From Nocardioides pinisoli (GTDB taxonomy: Bacteria > Actinomycetota > Actinomycetes > Propionibacteriales > Nocardioidaceae), in contig NZ_JANARS010000013.1 of the NCBI RefSeq assembly GCF_024199985.1, positions 26,965-90,964 on the forward strand: 64,000 nt of DNA. Reading direction: 5' to 3'. The notes under the pieces were generated by a model. The model made no database searches. It saw nothing but the letters and a program-made list of their open reading frames with translations, and had not been told where the DNA came from. Position numbers and translations under genes: made by a program. This document shows, piece by piece, positions 17,132 to 27,082 of this stretch (its first letter is position 1; every line of letters begins with the position of its first letter).

Positions 17132-17215
17132 GAGCCGTCTCCTTCCGGACATGGGGTCAACGTGTCTCGGCCCGGGTGCGAGCCTGACGAGATCCTCTCC
17201 GCGCAGGAGGGCGGC

Positions 17216-17255
17216 CCGACAGCCGAAAAGCGAAACGTTGGACAAACCGTGGACA
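17216..17255 (-). promoter_or_regulatory. conserved ~41-bp upstream element, copy 2
   Basis: Second copy of the element at 2937-2977, with the same TGTCCA...GTTTGTCCA pair and an identical 20-base end. It ends ~85 bp before the sigma factor start. The two copies share position and orientation relative to two sigma-like genes, so this looks like a common control region. Confidence 0.6.
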
Positions 17256-17318
17256 CGCCCGCCGCGCCGGGGGCGGGTGGCGTCCACCGGCGCCCGGTTC
17301 GGCCGCTAGGGTCGGGCC

Positions 17319-19390
17319 ATGGCTCGCAGCGTCTACGTGGCCGGTGTCGAGGGGTTCACCGGCAAGTCCGCGGTCGCGCTCGGGGTGCTCGAGCAGCTGT
17401 CGCGCCGGGTGGCGAGGGTGGCGGTCTTCCGGCCGGTGGTGCGTGCCGAGGCGTCGACGGGCGACGTCCACGACTACGTCCTCGACCTGCTCGTCTCCCA
17501 CGACGCCGTCGCCCTGACCTACGACGAGTGCGCGGGCGTCAGCTATGACGACGTGCACGCCGACCCCGACGGGGCGATGGACCGCATCGTCGCGCGGTAC
17601 CACCAGGTCGCCGAGCAGAGCGACGCGGTGGTGATCGTCGGCAGCGACTACACCGACGTCGGGGCCCCGGCCGAGTTCGCCTTCAACGCCCGGGTCGCCG
17701 CCAACCTCGGCGCACCGGTCCTGCTCGTCCTCAACGGGCAGGGGAGGGGCGTCGACCAGCTGCGCACTGCGGCCGCGATGGCGCAGGCCGAGCTGGCCGC
17801 CAACCACGCAACGCTCTTCGCCGTCATCGCCAACCGCGTCGATCCGGAGGCGACCGACCGCACGGCGACGGCGCTGCGCCGCGACGGCGTACCAGCCTTC
17901 GCCCTGCCCGAGCAGCCGCTGCTGAGCGCGCCGTCGGTGGGCGACCTGATGGCGGCGTGCGACGGCCGGCTGCTGCGCGGCGACGAGAGCCAGCTGGCGC
18001 GCGAGGTCCCCGGGCTGGTGGTCGCGGCGATGACCCTGCCCAACGTGCTCGACCGGCTCTTCGACGGCGCGCTCGTCGTGACGCCCGGTGACCGTCCGGA
18101 GGTGGTCCTGGGCGTCCTGACCGCCCACCAGTCGGCCAGCTTCCCGCAGATCTCCGGCATCGTGCTCAACGGCGGGCTCGACCTGCCCGAGCAGGTGGAG
18201 AGGTTGCTCGACGGCCTCGAGGTGGCGCTGCCGATCATCGCCACCGACCTCGGCACCCACGCGACGTCGACCACCCTGACCAACCGCCGCGGCCGGCTCG
18301 ACAAGGACTCGCCGCGCAAGATCGCGACGGCCCTGAGGCTCTTCGCCGAGCACGTCGACGGCGACGAGCTGATGAGCGGCCTCGAGGTGGCCCGCACCTC
18401 GGTCGTCACGCCGCTGATGTTCGAGCACCGGGTCCTCGACGACGCCATCGCCGACCGACGCCACATCGTCCTGCCGGAGGGGGAGGAGGAGCGCATCCTG
18501 CGCGCCGCCGACGTGCTGCTGCGCCGCAACGTCGCCGACCTGACGCTGCTCGGTGACCCGATGATCGTGCGCGCCAAGGCGGCCCACCTCGGCATCGACG
18601 TGTCCGGCGCCCGGCTGCTGAGCCCCTACGACGAGGAGCTGCGCGAGCGGTTCGCGCAGGCCTACCACGAGCGTCGCGCGCACAAGGGGATCGACCTCGA
18701 GGCCGCTCGGGACATCGTCGTGGACGTGTCCTACTTCGGCACGATGATGGTCGAGCTGGGGCTCGCCGACGGGATGGTCTCGGGGGCGGTGCACACCACC
18801 GCGCACACCATCCGCCCGGCGCTGGAGGTCATCCGCACGGTCCCTGAGGTGTCGGTGGTGTCGTCGGTGTTCTTCATGTGCCTCAAGGACCAGGTGCTCG
18901 TCTACGGCGACTGCGCGGTCAACCCCGACCCCACGGCGACCCAGCTGGCCGACATCGCGGTCGCGTCGGCACGCACGGCCGCCAGCTTCGGCGTCGAGCC
19001 GCGCGTCGCGATGCTGTCGTACTCCACCGGCACCTCCGGCAGCGGCACCGACGTCGAGAAGGTCACCCAGGCCACCGCCATGGTCCGCGAGCGGGCGCCC
19101 GACCTGCTCGTGGAGGGCCCGATCCAGTACGACGCCGCGATCGACGCCGCGGTCGCGCGCACCAAGCTGCCCGACTCCGCCGTGGCCGGGCGGGCGACGG
19201 TCTTCGTCTTCCCCGACCTCAACACGGGCAACAACACCTACAAGGCCGTGCAGCGCTCCGCCGGCGCGCTGGCGGTCGGTCCGGTCCTCCAGGGCCTGCG
19301 CAAGCCGGTCAACGACCTCTCCCGCGGCGCGCTGGTGCGCGACATCATCAACACCGTGGCGATCACCGCGATCCAGGCGCAGGAGCGCTC

Positions 19391-19394
<4 letters not shown>
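17319..19394 (+). CDS. pta: phosphate acetyltransferase
   Basis: 691 residues, the long Pta form: an N-terminal P-loop BioD-like domain (RSVYVAGVEGFTGKSAVALG), a DRTGG domain in the middle, and the catalytic PTA domain from about residue 370 (HIVLPEGEEERILRAAD, SYSTGTSGSG, VFPDLNTGN). It converts acetyl-CoA and phosphate to acetyl phosphate and CoA. ATG 17319 is preceded by TAGGGT at -12, suggesting a leaderless start. It overlaps ackA by 4 bp; together they form the Pta-AckA overflow/acetate pathway. Confidence 0.97.
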
Positions 19395-20590
<1,196 letters not shown>

Positions 20591-20605
20591 CCGCTGCTGG
20601 GCCAC

Positions 20606-20812
20606 CTCGCTGGTCCACGTAGCCCGCGAGGAACGAGCGGGCGTGTCGAGCCCCCTCGCCCCCGCTGGTTGCGCCCGCCCACCTCGCTGGTCGAGTAGCC
20701 CGCGAGGAACGAGCGGGCGTATCGAGACCCGCCACCCCCGCCACCCTCGCTGGTCCGCAGCCGATCTCGCTGGTCGAGTAGCCCGCGAGGAACGAGCGGA
20801 CGGATCGAGACC
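20606..20812. repeat. three copies of a 47-bp palindromic repeat, plus a degenerate fourth
   Basis: Units at 20606-20652, 20683-20729 and 20766-20812 begin CTCGCTGGTC and end TCGAGACC (first copy TCGAGCC). Each contains the inverted repeat GCCCGC-gaggaacga-GCGGGC with outer arms GGTCGA/TCGAGACC. A diverged relative follows at 20818-20857. They fill the gap between ackA and the DUF222 gene. Such dispersed palindromes are frequent in Nocardioides-type genomes and often flank 13E12/DUF222 genes. Confidence 0.85.
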
Positions 20813-20942
20813 GTCGCGCCTCGTTGGTTGAGGGGGACGAAGTCCCGTCACGAAACCCGTCTGAGAAGTCGCCCAGCGACCATCCACACCAGGGCCGTTT
20901 CCGGGGCGACCGTTGTCGGTGGTCGAGCGTAGGATCGAACAC

Positions 20943-22484
20943 ATGATCGAAGCGCAGGCAGGGCCCGGAGCAGGTGAGGTCGAGGACCTCACCGCCTCGG
21001 GTCTGCTCGCGACGATCAAGGCCTCCCGCGACGCCGAGCAGGCCGAGGCCGCCCGCCAGCTCCTCCTCGCCGCCCGATGGGCCGACCTCCACCCGCCGGA
21101 GTCGATCCACGACGCGGCCGTGTTCTCGCTGGCCGCCGGCGGTCGTGAGCATGAGGAGCCCATCGCGGGTGAGGGGTGCCCGCTGGTGGCGGAGTTCTGC
21201 GTCGCCGAGCTCGGCAGCGTCCTCGGGGTGTCGACGACGGCGGCGAAGAAGCTCATCGGCCACGCCCTGGAGCTGCGGCACCGCCTGCCCCGCCTGTGGG
21301 CGCAGGTGCACGCCGGCCGAGTGCCGGCGTGGCGGGCCCGGCTGGTCGCGGAGACCACCATCCACTCCACGCCGTCGCTGACGCGGGAGGCGGTCGGGTT
21401 CGTCGACGCCCAGGTCGCGGCCGTGGCCGGGAAGGTCGGCCCGGCCCAGCTCGACCGGCTCGTCGCCGGGGCGATCAAGCGGTTCGACCTCGCCGAGCCG
21501 GACCCGACGAAGGATCCGGAGGACGGCTGGCTCTACGTCGACCCCCGCCACGCCAGCATCGACACCCAGGACGTCCACTACGCCGGCACGATGCGGATGG
21601 AGGCCGAGCTCGGCATCGCCGACGCTCTCGACGTCGACCGTGCCCTGGCCCACGGTGCGGCCACGTTGAAGGCACTCGGCTCCACCGAGTCCCTCGACGT
21701 CCGCCGGGCCAAAGCTCTCGGCGACCTGGCCCGCACCCAGACCGCCCTCGACCTCCACACCCAAGGCGCCACCGCGGCCAAGACCACCGACACCAGCACG
21801 GGCACCGACACCAGCACCGACACCGACACAGGCACCGACACCGACACAGGCACAGGCACAGGCACCGACAGCGACACGGGCACCGTCCCCGACGGCCTGC
21901 CAGCCGCGCGGGAGGTCGTGCTCCACGTCCACTTCGCCGCCAACCTGTCCGGCGACACCACCGTCTTCGGACCGACCGGACGGCTCGAGGAGGGGCAGCG
22001 GCTGGTCCTGCTCGACCAGATCAAGTCCTGGTGTGCCGACTCCCGGACCAGGGTCACCATCAAGCCGGTCATCGACCTCAACACCCAGCTGGCGACCGAC
22101 GCCTACCAGGTGCCGGACAAGATGCGCGAGCAGGTGATTCTCCGCGACCGCACCTGTGTCTTCCCGTGGTGCACCCGCCCGGCGCGGCGAGCCGACATCG
22201 ACCACGTCATCCCGCACGACCCCGACGCCGAAGCCGAAGGCCGGCCCCAACCCGGACCCACCGCCACGTGGAACCTGGCTTGCCTGTGCCGGTTCCACCA
22301 CCGGTTGAAGACGCACTCGGCCTGGCGCTACGCGATGGTCGCGCCAGGGGTGTTCGAGTGGACCAGCCCGCACGGGCACGGCTACCGCCGCGACCACACC
22401 GGCACGAGCTCGATCGACCCACCGGTCACGAGGTCGGTCGAGCAGCCGGATCCGCCCGGCATCCCACGACCTCGCCGACCATGA
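20943..22484 (+). CDS. HNH endonuclease signature-containing DUF222 (13E12 repeat) protein
   Basis: 513 residues. N-terminal DUF222 helical region (residues ~20-260) and a C-terminal HNH motif at about 403-457: CVFPWCTRPARRADIDHVIPH, with WNLACLCRFHHRLKT completing the Cys/His metal site. These proteins are multicopy in actinobacteria and thought to be mobile or selfish, though their activity is largely uncharacterised. Between the domains (about residues 282-315) lies a Thr/Asp/Gly/Ser dipeptide tract from a hexanucleotide repeat. ATG 20943 (MIEAQAG) is preferred over 20913. Palindromic repeats precede it. Confidence 0.88.
   Translation: MIEAQAGPGAGEVEDLTASGLLATIKASRDAEQAEAARQLLLAARWADLHPPESIHDAAVFSLAAGGREHEEPIAGEGCPLVAEFCVAELGSVLGVSTTAAKKLIGHALELRHRLPRLWAQVHAGRVPAWRARLVAETTIHSTPSLTREAVGFVDAQVAAVAGKVGPAQLDRLVAGAIKRFDLAEPDPTKDPEDGWLYVDPRHASIDTQDVHYAGTMRMEAELGIADALDVDRALAHGAATLKALGSTESLDVRRAKALGDLARTQTALDLHTQGATAAKTTDTSTGTDTSTDTDTGTDTDTGTGTGTDSDTGTVPDGLPAAREVVLHVHFAANLSGDTTVFGPTGRLEEGQRLVLLDQIKSWCADSRTRVTIKPVIDLNTQLATDAYQVPDKMREQVILRDRTCVFPWCTRPARRADIDHVIPHDPDAEAEGRPQPGPTATWNLACLCRFHHRLKTHSAWRYAMVAPGVFEWTSPHGHGYRRDHTGTSSIDPPVTRSVEQPDPPGIPRPRRP
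21784..21886 (+). repeat. in-frame GGCACCGACACC-type hexanucleotide repeat inside the DUF222 gene
   Basis: About 16 imperfect ACCGRC/ACAGGC-type units encode alternating Thr with Asp, Gly or Ser. All units are multiples of 6 bp, so slippage changes linker length without shifting the frame. Confidence 0.85.
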
Positions 22485-22561
22485 CCCCGCCCCGTACCCC
22501 GCAGTCCTTGTGACGGCGGGGGCACAGGCGCGCCCGGCGCCTCTCGTCGGGAGGTCCGGGT

Positions 22562-22592
22562 GCTGGGTGCAGCCGGGCGTCCTGCACCCAGC
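22562..22592. terminator. hairpin terminator, copy 1
   Basis: GCTGGGTGCAG, 9-nt loop, CTGCACCCAGC: a perfect 11-bp stem without a T-tract, between the convergent DUF222 and hup genes. Confidence 0.65.
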
Positions 22593-22757
22593 GACCCGGA
22601 GCCCGTCAGCCCGGTCGTCACGGGTGGCGTCGCGACCGGACGTTCGACGGCGAAGCTCCGGGCGTCCGCCGTTGACGGCGTTTCGAGACCGGCGGCCGGC
22701 GCGAGGTCTGGCGCCTGACAGGCGGTGGCCGGCCTCTCATCAGCCGGAGGGCCGGGT

Positions 22758-22788
22758 GCTGGGTGCAGCCCGACGGCGTGCACCCAGC
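22758..22788. terminator. hairpin terminator, copy 2
   Basis: GCTGGGTGCA, 11-nt loop, TGCACCCAGC: a 10-bp stem, the duplicate of the hairpin at 22562, and 70 bp beyond the hup stop codon. Confidence 0.65.
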
Positions 22789-22857
22789 GACCCGGAGCCG
22801 GTCAGCCGGTCGTCACAGGTGACGTCGCGACCGGTCCTGCCGGCGAAGCTGTCTGCG

Positions 22858-23133
22858 TCAGCCGTTGACGGCGTTCTTGAACGCGGCGGCCGGCTTGAAG
22901 GCCGGCGCCTTGCTGGCGGCGATCTCCATCGTCTCGCCGGTCTGCGGGTTGCGGCCCGTGCGAGCCGAGCGCTCGCGGGACTCGAAGGTCCCGAAGCCCG
23001 GGACGGTGACCTTGTCGCCGCCGGCGACGGCGGTGGTGATGGAGGCGATGACGGCCTCGAGGGCCTTGTCGGCCTGGGCGTTGCTCAGCTCGGCGTGCGA
23101 GGCGATGGCGTCGCGCAGTTGGGTCTTGTTCAC
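22858..23133 (-). CDS. hup: HU-family DNA-binding protein
   Basis: 91 residues, the short HU form without the long Lys/Ala tail seen in mycobacterial HupB. VNKTQLRDAIASHAELSNAQADKAL is the N-terminal dimerisation helix pair; VTVPGFGTFESRERSARTGRNPQTGETMEI is the beta-arm region with the conserved GRNPQTGE (both seen in full, given here in part). It bends and compacts DNA. GTG 23133 has AGGAG 5 bp upstream. Its 3' end was included in the tandem duplication described at 22537. Confidence 0.95.
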   Translation of the reverse strand: MNKTQLRDAIASHAELSNAQADKALEAVIASITTAVAGGDKVTVPGFGTFESRERSARTGRNPQTGETMEIAASKAPAFKPAAAFKNAVNG

Positions 23134-23264
23134 GTGAGCTCCTGCTCGTTCGGTTGTTGGACAGCGGCCATTCAACACGTCGGCCGGCCTCGGTGCGCGG
23201 CGGGCCGACCCGAAGGGGTGCACGGCGGTGACGCGGCGGCCCCCTGTCGTCGTACGTCGTGGCG

Positions 23265-24362
23265 TCAGGCACCGTCCTGGATCGGGGCCGCGTCGTCGTC
23301 CGGCGGTGGCCCGGACCGGTCACCACGCGACGCCCCCTCCGGGGCCCCGCTGATGAGCGGCAGGCGCCACCGCTGCGCCACGTCGGCCTCGACGAGGAGC
23401 GCTCGGGCGAGCAGGCTCGACGGCACCGCGAGCAGTGCGCCGATCGGACCCAGGATCCAGGTCCAGAAGACCAGCGACAGGAAGGTCAGGCTGGTCGAGA
23501 GCCCGACCGCGTCGCCGACGAACCGGGGCTGGATGAAGGACTGGATGACCACGTTCACGGCGGCGTAGAGGACGATGACCCAGAGCATCAGCGACGGACC
23601 GCCCTCGAGGAGCGCGATGAGGGCCGGGGGGATGATCCCGATGACGAAGCCGATGTTGGGGATGAAGTTGGTGACGAACGCGAGCACGCCCCAGATGAAG
23701 GCTCCGGGCACGCCGAGCACCCAGAGGACCGCCGTGTCGATGACGGCGACGATGAGCCCGAAGACGGCGGACACACCGAAGTAGCTGCGAGTGCCCGAAG
23801 CGAAGGACTCCAGCGCCTCGACGAGCTGGGGACGGTGCGCCCGCGCCAGCCTGACCAGCCCATCGGTCTTCGCGGCGTCGAAGGCGAAGAAGACCAGCAG
23901 GGTCACGATGAGGAACAGGCTCGAGGTGAGGGACGCCACGTTGGACAGCAACGACGTCGCCACGTCGACGATGCGCTGCGGGTCGACCTTGGCCGCCATC
24001 GCGTCGACCTGCTCGGTTCCCACGCCCAGCGCGTCGAGCGTCTTCTCGATGTTCGCCCCCAGGTCGTCGTACTCGCTTGCGTAGGAGGGGACGAGCTGCG
24101 CGAGCCGAGCGATCGCGAGCCCCACGGACAGGGCCAGTGACAGCAGGAGCGCCACTGCCGTCACCAGCAGGGTGGTCGAGGCCAGCCAGACCGGGACCCG
24201 CCGCTCGAGCCTCCTGCGCAGCGGGTGGAGCAGCACCGTCAGCGCCAGGGCGAGCATGACCGGCCAGACGATCTCGGACGCCGCCTTGACCCCGGCCAGG
24301 ACCACCACGACGGACGCGGCGCCGAGGAGCATGGTGGTGGTGCGGGCGGAGGGCAGGGTCAC
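23265..24362 (-). CDS. AI-2E family transporter (multi-span permease)
   Basis: 365 residues. About eight transmembrane segments in the AI-2E/PerM arrangement: two pairs at the N-terminus, an extracytoplasmic helical loop (residues ~85-145) and the conserved late region FIPNIGFVIGIIPPALIALL and VIQSFIQPRFVGDAVGLS. The family includes putative signal exporters and Na/Li-H antiporters; the substrate cannot be assigned. Its GTG overlaps the stop of the upstream gene (GTGA), so it is cotranscribed with the holin/phosphodiesterase from the promoter at 26.5 kb. Confidence 0.88.
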   Translation of the reverse strand: MTLPSARTTTMLLGAASVVVVLAGVKAASEIVWPVMLALALTVLLHPLRRRLERRVPVWLASTTLLVTAVALLLSLALSVGLAIARLAQLVPSYASEYDDLGANIEKTLDALGVGTEQVDAMAAKVDPQRIVDVATSLLSNVASLTSSLFLIVTLLVFFAFDAAKTDGLVRLARAHRPQLVEALESFASGTRSYFGVSAVFGLIVAVIDTAVLWVLGVPGAFIWGVLAFVTNFIPNIGFVIGIIPPALIALLEGGPSLMLWVIVLYAAVNVVIQSFIQPRFVGDAVGLSTSLTFLSLVFWTWILGPIGALLAVPSSLLARALLVEADVAQRWRLPLISGAPEGASRGDRSGPPPDDDAAPIQDGA

Positions 24363-26422
24363 GACGGCGTCCTCTGGAGCTGGGTCCGGTGGCCGAGGGC
24401 GACCAGCATGGCGACCAGGTGCTGGTGCAGCTCGTCACCTCCGGTGATCGGACCGTCCGGGGAGAACAGGTGCGTGGGAGCCATCACGAAGCCGCGGTCC
24501 TGCCAGCCCCCGAGCCCGCCGTGGCAGCCGACCAGCGGCTCGAACGCCGCCACGTCCATGGTGACCGGGTCATAGCTGCTGTTGACGTAGATCTCCGGGG
24601 CCTCGGGCATCAAGGTGGCCGTCTCCAGCACCGACGCGGCGTGCGGACCGAACGCCGCGAGCGGGTCGACGCCCTCGACCTCGCCGGTCGTGAGGTGACG
24701 ACGCCCGTGCTGCCCCAGGGCGAGGGGCCCGCGCTCGCTGAGCACGCTGAGGAACCCGACGCCCGGGTGCGCCAGCAGCCCCGGCAGCAGCCTGGGCCAG
24801 CGTTCCTCGATCTCCTCCATGAGCAACCGCCGCTTTCCCGGCACGTAGACCAGGCCGAGGTTGCCGCTCCCCAGCACGACGAGCTCCGCCTCCCCGGCGT
24901 CGACGTCGTCCCCGCCGAGCTTGGTGTCCACGCGTCGGGTCGCCGCGCTGGTCATCCCGCTGGTGTGGGTGCCGCCCAGGTCCTCGATGACCGAGTCGAC
25001 GCGTCCCCAGCCCTCGATGCTGCTCTCGACGCCCGTCGTCGTCGAGTCGGTGAGGGACCGGCACAGGTCGCTGAGCTCGATGCCGTGGCGCGTCGCGAAC
25101 GGCTCGCCCTGGGACTGGCCGTGGTCGCTCAGCACGACGATGTGGTAGCGCCGCGGCGCGCGCTCCGCGACCTTCTCGAGCACCGTCAGGACCTGGTCGA
25201 GGCCGCTGAGGGCGGCGAGGGACTCGATCCGGGTGGCGCCGGCGTGGTGGCCGATCTCGTCGTAGTCGACGTAGTCCACGTAGATGCTGCGGGTGCCGTT
25301 CATCATCTCCTCGGCCACCACGGTGGTGTTCAGGTCGCGGAGCAGGCAGTTGCTGAAGGCACGCAGGCCGGCGAACGTCCAGGAGCGGTGCACGCGAGGG
25401 TGTACGCCGAGTCGGCGCTGGCGCCGGGCCTGGAACCGCTCGCGGCCGAGCTCGGCGACGGTCCGCGAGACGCTGCGCACCAGCCCGTCCGGACGCAGCA
25501 CGAACCGCGCGAACACCTGCCGGGTGCGGCGGGAGCCCCGGCTGACCTCGAGCCTGCTCATCGTCATGCAGGCTCGCGGGGCGTCGCCGGTGAAGAGGTT
25601 GGACACCGACACACCGCCGTCGGCGAGCAGGCCCATCCCCGTGCTCGCCCGTGCCTCGATGACGGACGCGTCCGCCGGCCTGTTGGCCACCAGGACCCGA
25701 CCGACCTCGCGGTCGTACCAGCGGAACGCGGGGACACCGGCGGCGCTGCCCTGGAGGATCGCCTGCTGGCTGGCGGGGGTCGTGCACGGCATCTGGACGG
25801 CCCACTCGTGCACCGCGTGGCTGCCGGTGTCCAGCCAGCGCCGCGGGGTCGTCATCGTGCCGGACTGCAGCACCCACTGCATGACCGGGAAGGACACGCC
25901 GTCCAGCTGGATGAACAGGACGCCGTCCACCTCGGGGTCGCTGACCGTGCCCGGCTGGATCCGCATCAGGCTGGCCGTCATCGACTCGTCGGTGCCCGCG
26001 CTGGCGAGCCAGGCGAGGAGGGTCGCGATCGCCGCTGTCAGCCACGCGGTGGCCACCGCCGTCCAGAAGGAGTCGAACGACGCCCCGGGCACGATCGTGA
26101 TGGCCGCCTGCATGATGAGGGCCTGCCCGAAGATCGCCGCGGCGGCGACGGCGACCCACCCGACGGCAGCGGACACGAGGGCCAGCACGGGTCGTACCAG
26201 CATCCCGACCACCCCGCCCACGGCGGCGGCGACCGCCAACGGCCACCACGACGTGAAGGTGAACCCGGGCAGCAGCTCGGCGGTGATCAGGAGCGAGAGG
26301 AAGGTCAGGAAGCCCGTGCCCAGCAGCCGCAGGACGTCGGCGAGGGTGACGCGGACCCGGGACCGACGGTCGGCGGGCGCGCTCGGGTGCTCGTCCGGCT
26401 GGGACGGGTGGGACGAGGTCAC
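24359..26422 (-). CDS. phage-holin-like membrane domain fused to alkaline phosphatase/phosphodiesterase domain
   Basis: 687 residues. Residues ~30-145 form four membrane helices of the phage holin family IV type (LLGTGFLTFLSLLITAELLPG onward). From about 165 an alkaline-phosphatase-superfamily domain begins: FIQLDGVSFPVMQ carries the metal Asp, TTPASQQAILQG the nucleophile region, DEIGHHAG and LSDHGQSQGEPF the metal-binding His/Asp residues. It likely cleaves phosphate or phosphodiester bonds at the membrane, in cell envelope or lipid metabolism; the exact substrate is unknown. GTG 26422 follows AGGAG. Transcribed from the leftward side of the palindrome at 26514. Confidence 0.82.
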   Translation of the reverse strand: MTSSHPSQPDEHPSAPADRRSRVRVTLADVLRLLGTGFLTFLSLLITAELLPGFTFTSWWPLAVAAAVGGVVGMLVRPVLALVSAAVGWVAVAAAAIFGQALIMQAAITIVPGASFDSFWTAVATAWLTAAIATLLAWLASAGTDESMTASLMRIQPGTVSDPEVDGVLFIQLDGVSFPVMQWVLQSGTMTTPRRWLDTGSHAVHEWAVQMPCTTPASQQAILQGSAAGVPAFRWYDREVGRVLVANRPADASVIEARASTGMGLLADGGVSVSNLFTGDAPRACMTMSRLEVSRGSRRTRQVFARFVLRPDGLVRSVSRTVAELGRERFQARRQRRLGVHPRVHRSWTFAGLRAFSNCLLRDLNTTVVAEEMMNGTRSIYVDYVDYDEIGHHAGATRIESLAALSGLDQVLTVLEKVAERAPRRYHIVVLSDHGQSQGEPFATRHGIELSDLCRSLTDSTTTGVESSIEGWGRVDSVIEDLGGTHTSGMTSAATRRVDTKLGGDDVDAGEAELVVLGSGNLGLVYVPGKRRLLMEEIEERWPRLLPGLLAHPGVGFLSVLSERGPLALGQHGRRHLTTGEVEGVDPLAAFGPHAASVLETATLMPEAPEIYVNSSYDPVTMDVAAFEPLVGCHGGLGGWQDRGFVMAPTHLFSPDGPITGGDELHQHLVAMLVALGHRTQLQRTPS

Positions 26423-26485
26423 TCGATGCTCCTGTCAGCCGGCCTCGCCGGGATGGGCGTGCCCCTTCACGGTGCTCCGGTAGCC

Positions 26486-26558
26486 AGCATGGAGAGGTCG
26501 CGACACATCGGCCTCACCCGACGAGGGTGACGTGCAGATCGCCCGTCGCGCTCACTGT
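26486..26558. promoter_or_regulatory. divergent promoter pair sharing palindrome TCACCC-GACGA-GGGTGA (26514-26530)
   Basis: One 17-bp palindrome serves both directions. Rightward: 22-bp gap, then CACTGT (26553-26558), 6 bp before ATG 26565 (leaderless). Leftward: 22-bp gap, then CATGCT (26491-26486), giving a ~57-nt leader to the GTG at 26422. No -35 box on either side. First of nine palindromes, driving ten promoters, in this window. Confidence 0.7.
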
Positions 26559-26564
26559 GGGCGG

Positions 26565-27026
26565 ATGACCCAACCCTCCGGCGGCGAGGGGCAGCCAGGG
26601 CTCCGTTACGAGGTGCAGCTGACCGGCTGCCCGCCCGACTGGCTGCGGACCGACCACCCGGACATGACCGTCCGGACCGTTCCGGCCCAGACGGCGCTGC
26701 GTCGACGCGTCACCCGCCCCCAGGACCTGGACGCCCTGCTGCACGACATCGGGACGGTGGGCCTCACCGTGACCGGCGTGCACCGCGCGGAGGACACCCG
26801 GCGGACCGGCGCCACGACGTACGAGGTCAGGGTGGCGGGCGAGCTCGGTCGGCCCCTGCTGCGCCACCTGCGGTGCACGCACTACCCGGTGCCCCAGCTG
26901 ACGGTCGTGCGGGTGACGCTGACGACGTCCGAGCTGGACCGTTTCCTCCACGCGTGCATCGCGTCCGGCGCCGTCCTGGAGCGCGTACGACGGGTCGGCA
27001 CCGCCCCGACGGCGCGGCTCTCGTAG
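26565..27026 (+). CDS. hypothetical protein (153 aa)
   Basis: 153 residues, no recognised family. The predicted fold mixes strands and helices (YEVQLTGCPPDWLRTDHP ... TTYEVRVAGELGRPLLRHLRC ... LTTSELDRFLHACIASGAVLERV), resembling a small alpha/beta domain with no signal peptide or membrane span. ATG 26565 is 6 bp after the CACTGT -10, with no ribosome binding site, so it is probably leaderless. It is divergent from the holin/AI-2E operon and shares its operator. Function unknown. Confidence 0.7.
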   Translation: MTQPSGGEGQPGLRYEVQLTGCPPDWLRTDHPDMTVRTVPAQTALRRRVTRPQDLDALLHDIGTVGLTVTGVHRAEDTRRTGATTYEVRVAGELGRPLLRHLRCTHYPVPQLTVVRVTLTTSELDRFLHACIASGAVLERVRRVGTAPTARLS

Positions 27027-27032
27027 ACCCGG

Positions 27033-27077
27033 TCACCCGATGCGGGTGACGCCGGGGCGGCGCGGTGGTCGCACGGT
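27033..27077 (+). promoter_or_regulatory. palindrome promoter TCACCC-GATGC-GGGTGA, 22 bp, CACGGT
   Basis: Palindrome 27033-27049, -10-like CACGGT 27072-27077, then 5 bp to ATG 27083. No -35 hexamer. Same geometry as the other members of the set. Confidence 0.7.
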
Positions 27078-27082
27078 GGAGC

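Larger units (their letters stand above)
22537..22925. repeat. imperfect ~195-bp tandem duplication covering terminator and hup 3' end
   Basis: The block 22537-~22730 is repeated at ~22731-~22925 with an offset of 193-196 bp. Matching landmarks: GTGCTGGGTGCAG at 22560 and 22756, CCGTTGACGGCG at 22669 and 22862. The second copy includes the real hup 3' end; the first contains its degenerate duplicate (22666-22725), a relic of hup with no open frame. Identity is highest around the hairpins. Confidence 0.8.

Noticed and set aside
2937..17255. The shared element as a standard SigB/F promoter
   Set aside because: GTTT is present but no GGGTAT-type -10 follows at the required distance; the element is therefore listed as unassigned.
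20606..20857. CRISPR array in the repeats before the DUF222 gene
   Set aside because: Only three 47-bp units, palindromic throughout, with gaps of 30-36 bp that are themselves related, and no cas genes.
24359..26422. Prophage, based on the holin-like domain
   Set aside because: No terminase, portal, capsid, integrase or lysin gene nearby; codon use matches the rest of the window.
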